Shown here in pieces: positions 4,236 through 5,563 of a stretch of 5,563 bases of DNA; position 1 is the first letter of the stretch; the number at the start of each line of letters is the position of its first letter. The stretch spans positions 1 through 5,563 of the forward strand of contig CALMDI010000034.1 of the NCBI GenBank assembly GCA_937864975.1, in the 5' to 3' direction. The notes under the pieces were generated by a model that made no database searches, had not been told where the DNA came from, and was given only the letters and a program-made list of their open reading frames with translations. The stretch is from an uncultured Chloroflexota bacterium (GTDB lineage: Bacteria; Chloroflexota; Anaerolineae; Aggregatilineales; Phototrophicaceae). The position numbers were made by a program, and so were the translations under genes.

Positions 4236-4778
4236 TCAGCTCAGATACCGTTCCGGCAGCGGCTCTTCATGAATGTGATAAATCTGAAAGCCGCGCTTCA
4301 TGTAATTGCTCAGCGCGTGCGGACCATCAAGGCTGCACGTATGCACCCACACCCGCTTTGCGCCGGTATCCCAGGCGCGGGCGATGCCGTAGCTCAGCAG
4401 GTGCTTGCCCAGCCCTTTGCCAATGTACTGCGGGCGCAAGCCGAAGTAAGCAATTTCCGTGTCGTCACCATCGCACGACAATTCGACGTACCCCGCGGGG
4501 ATGCCATCGACATAGATCACGTGGACGCTCGTGCAGGGCGATTCGAGGATTGCGCGCAGCTCGTCGTCGGACATCAGGCGGCGGTCGTGCCAGCGCCACT
4601 GCTCACCGACCGTGTTGTACAGGAAGCGATAGAAACCCACGTCCGCGCCAGCCATCGCCATAATCATGACGCTGCGCCCGCCGGTCTCGTCCAGATACAC
4701 GGGACGAAATGCGGACGGGTCAGTCATGTGCAGGTAAGTGGTGATGAGGTTGGCGGTCTCAGTCGCTCGTAGCGCCAT
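4236..4778 (-). CDS. GNAT family N-acetyltransferase (second, unrelated copy)
   Basis: This 180-residue GNAT protein has little similarity to the GNAT gene at 3099-3599. Motif A is textbook: EIAYFGLRPQYIGKGLGKHL (108-127), with Q117-x-x-G120-x-G122 binding the acetyl-CoA pyrophosphate. The segment KRVWVHTCSLDGPHALSNYM (141-160), then KRGF, gives the motif-B helix and the usual Asn/Tyr near the catalytic site. The N-terminal region (20-75), with FYRFLYNTVGEQWRWHDRR, is the substrate side and is Trp/Arg-rich. This arrangement is common in acetyltransferases of unknown small-molecule substrate. The start at ATG 4778 has only a weak ribosome binding site (GGAA nearby). ATG at residue 18 is an alternative that keeps the whole domain. 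It is the first of the four - strand genes and is divergent from the acyl-CoA dehydrogenase. Confidence 0.9.
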   Translation of the reverse strand: MALRATETANLITTYLHMTDPSAFRPVYLDETGGRSVMIMAMAGADVGFYRFLYNTVGEQWRWHDRRLMSDDELRAILESPCTSVHVIYVDGIPAGYVELSCDGDDTEIAYFGLRPQYIGKGLGKHLLSYGIARAWDTGAKRVWVHTCSLDGPHALSNYMKRGFQIYHIHEEPLPERYLS

Positions 4779-4783
4779 CGGTG

Positions 4784-4812
4784 TTCCAGCCGCGCCTTCC
4801 GTAAGGTATAAT
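4784..4812 (+). promoter_or_regulatory. Candidate promoter for the acyl-CoA dehydrogenase gene
   Basis: A perfect TATAAT lies at 4807-4812 in otherwise GC-rich sequence. A poor -35 candidate, TTCCAG (4784-4789), is 17 bases upstream. Transcription would start near 4819 and leave a leader of about 110 bases. The hexamer could instead serve the divergent GNAT gene, since its complement ATTATA is also AT-rich, but I see no good -35 on that strand. Confidence 0.35.
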
Positions 4813-4875
4813 CCACCTTTAATTGTTCAGGATTTCCGCCGTGAGCTAAAGCCCACAAGTCACTAAACCCAAACG

Positions 4876-4907
4876 CCGTTTTTTGTGAAAAAGTGACAAA
4901 AAAGCGG
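4876..4907. promoter_or_regulatory. AT-rich inverted repeat in the acyl-CoA dehydrogenase leader (possible operator or attenuator)
   Basis: TTTTTTGT (4879-4886) and ACAAAAAA (4896-4903) are perfect inverted repeats around a 9-base spacer. CCG (4876-4878) and CGG (4905-4907) extend the stem across a single-base bulge. A competing pairing exists: GTCACT (4859-4864) with AGTGAC (4892-4897). The element sits 24 bases before the ATG. It could be a repressor operator for fatty acid or branched-chain catabolism, or an alternative-fold leader; neither can be decided here. Confidence 0.4.
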
Positions 4908-4931
4908 AAATAACTACTCCGAGGATTCACG

Positions 4932-5563
4932 ATGGATTTTGCACTCACCGACGAACACCTGGCAGCGCAGAAGATGGTGCGCGATTTTGGCGCGCGTGAG
5001 GTCATCCCCACGATAGGCGAGTGGGATCGCAGGCAGGAGATGAACCCCGCTACCCTGCCCCGCATGGCGGAATTGGGCATTCTCGGCATCTGCATCCCGG
5101 TTCGCTACGGCGGTCAGGGCTTCGACTACATCACGCTGGGCTTGGTCTGCGAAGAGTTGGAGCGCGCCGATACCACGCTGCGCGTGATTATGTCGGTGCA
5201 TATGGGGCTGAACAGCCTGTCCCTGCTGCAATGGGGCACCGAGGAACAGAAGCAGCGCTTCCTCGTGCCGCAGGCGCGCGGCGATGTCTACGCGGGCTTC
5301 TGCCTGACTGAGCCGGGCGCGGGCAGCGACGTTGCCTCGCTTCAATCGACCGCGCGGCGGGTGGGCGACAGGTACATCCTGAACGGCGAGAAAATGTGGA
5401 TCAGCCTCGCGACCAAGGCGACTAATTTCCTCGTCGTCGCCAAGACCGACCCCGACAAAGGCGCGAGCGGCATGACTGCCTTCATCGTGACGCGGGACAT
5501 GCCGGGCGTGACCACCGGCGACGCGCTCGCCGAGATCCGCCGCATCGCCGCCGAGGTGATGCC
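4932..5563 (+). CDS. Acyl-CoA dehydrogenase, N-terminal part (3' end outside window; last 14 or so residues atypical)
   Basis: The first 210 codons of an FAD-dependent acyl-CoA dehydrogenase, which makes the alpha-beta double bond of an acyl-CoA and passes electrons to ETF, are present. The N-terminal helical domain (1-115) opens with MDFALTDEHLAAQKMVRDF and contains GILGICIPVRYGGQG. The FAD/substrate signature is CLTEPGAGSD (124-133), followed by the beta-domain segment NGEKMWIS (151-158) and MTAFIVTRDMPGVTTG (181-196). The catalytic Glu would lie beyond the window. After residue 196 (base 5520) the expected K-x-G-x-R segment is replaced by DALAEIRRIAAEVM, which is not family-like in this or either other frame. 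The start has GAGG at 4921-4924, seven bases upstream. Substrate class (short-chain, glutaryl or isovaleryl) cannot be assigned. Confidence 0.92.
   Translation, partial: MDFALTDEHLAAQKMVRDFGAREVIPTIGEWDRRQEMNPATLPRMAELGILGICIPVRYGGQGFDYITLGLVCEELERADTTLRVIMSVHMGLNSLSLLQWGTEEQKQRFLVPQARGDVYAGFCLTEPGAGSDVASLQSTARRVGDRYILNGEKMWISLATKATNFLVVAKTDPDKGASGMTAFIVTRDMPGVTTGDALAEIRRIAAEVM

Noticed and set aside
4269..4772. Frame antisense to the second GNAT gene
   Set aside because: The GNAT frame on the - strand has complete family motifs; this frame has none.
4914..5345. Frame antisense to the acyl-CoA dehydrogenase
   Set aside because: It is a shadow of the dehydrogenase frame, with no motif and no start signal.
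1..5563. Insertion sequence, integrase or phage genes
   Set aside because: No transposase, recombinase or phage protein is encoded in any frame; the only mobility hint is the repeat-flanked small gene pair.

Overview
The window is GC-rich (locally up to about 80% in moeZ) and gene-dense. It reads like a metagenome-derived or environmental bacterium. The gene families, the heptad intergenic repeats and the terminator style (hairpin then TTTTGTTTGC) suggest Chloroflexota, perhaps Anaerolineae-like. That is inference; no phylogenetic marker is present.

Left half (1-3081, all + strand): the 3' end of metX (homoserine O-acetyltransferase), a tRNA-Cys(GCA) gene overlapping the end of metX, a CysO/MoaD-like ubiquitin-fold sulfur carrier, a DUF4395 membrane protein, a membrane-anchored thioredoxin-like protein, and a MoeZ-type E1-like adenylyltransferase fused to a rhodanese domain. 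A strong intrinsic terminator closes the block. Gaps are short and most genes have good ribosome binding sites. The exception is the 114-base gap before moeZ, which is filled with degenerate 7-base repeats in opposing orientations. Together the genes suggest a protein-thiocarboxylate sulfur-transfer system. The E1-like domain would adenylate the carrier, the rhodanese domain would donate persulfide sulfur, and the sulfide would go to O-acetylhomoserine (made by MetX) or O-acetylserine. The two CxxC membrane proteins would manage redox. The carrier ends in Gly-Gly plus three extra residues, so it should need a protease that is not in this window.

Right half (3099-4778, - strand): in transcription order, a GNAT acetyltransferase, a DUF4258-DUF2283 pair with a 4-base overlap (possible toxin-antitoxin-like module), and a second, unrelated GNAT gene. 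Two near-identical hairpin/U-tract elements flank the DUF pair and sit directly upstream of the next start codon in each case, so the pair looks like a small cassette between direct repeats.

Right edge (4779-5563): a 153-base divergent intergenic region with a possible promoter and an AT-rich hairpin, then the N-terminal 210 codons of an acyl-CoA dehydrogenase running off the window. Its last 14 or so residues do not look like the family, which suggests a chimeric or misassembled end.

The points of most interest are the metX/tRNA-Cys overlap, the Gly-Gly-Thr-Leu-Glu tail on the sulfur carrier, the clustering of a sulfur-relay pathway with tRNA-Cys, and the repeat-bracketed DUF4258/DUF2283 cassette.
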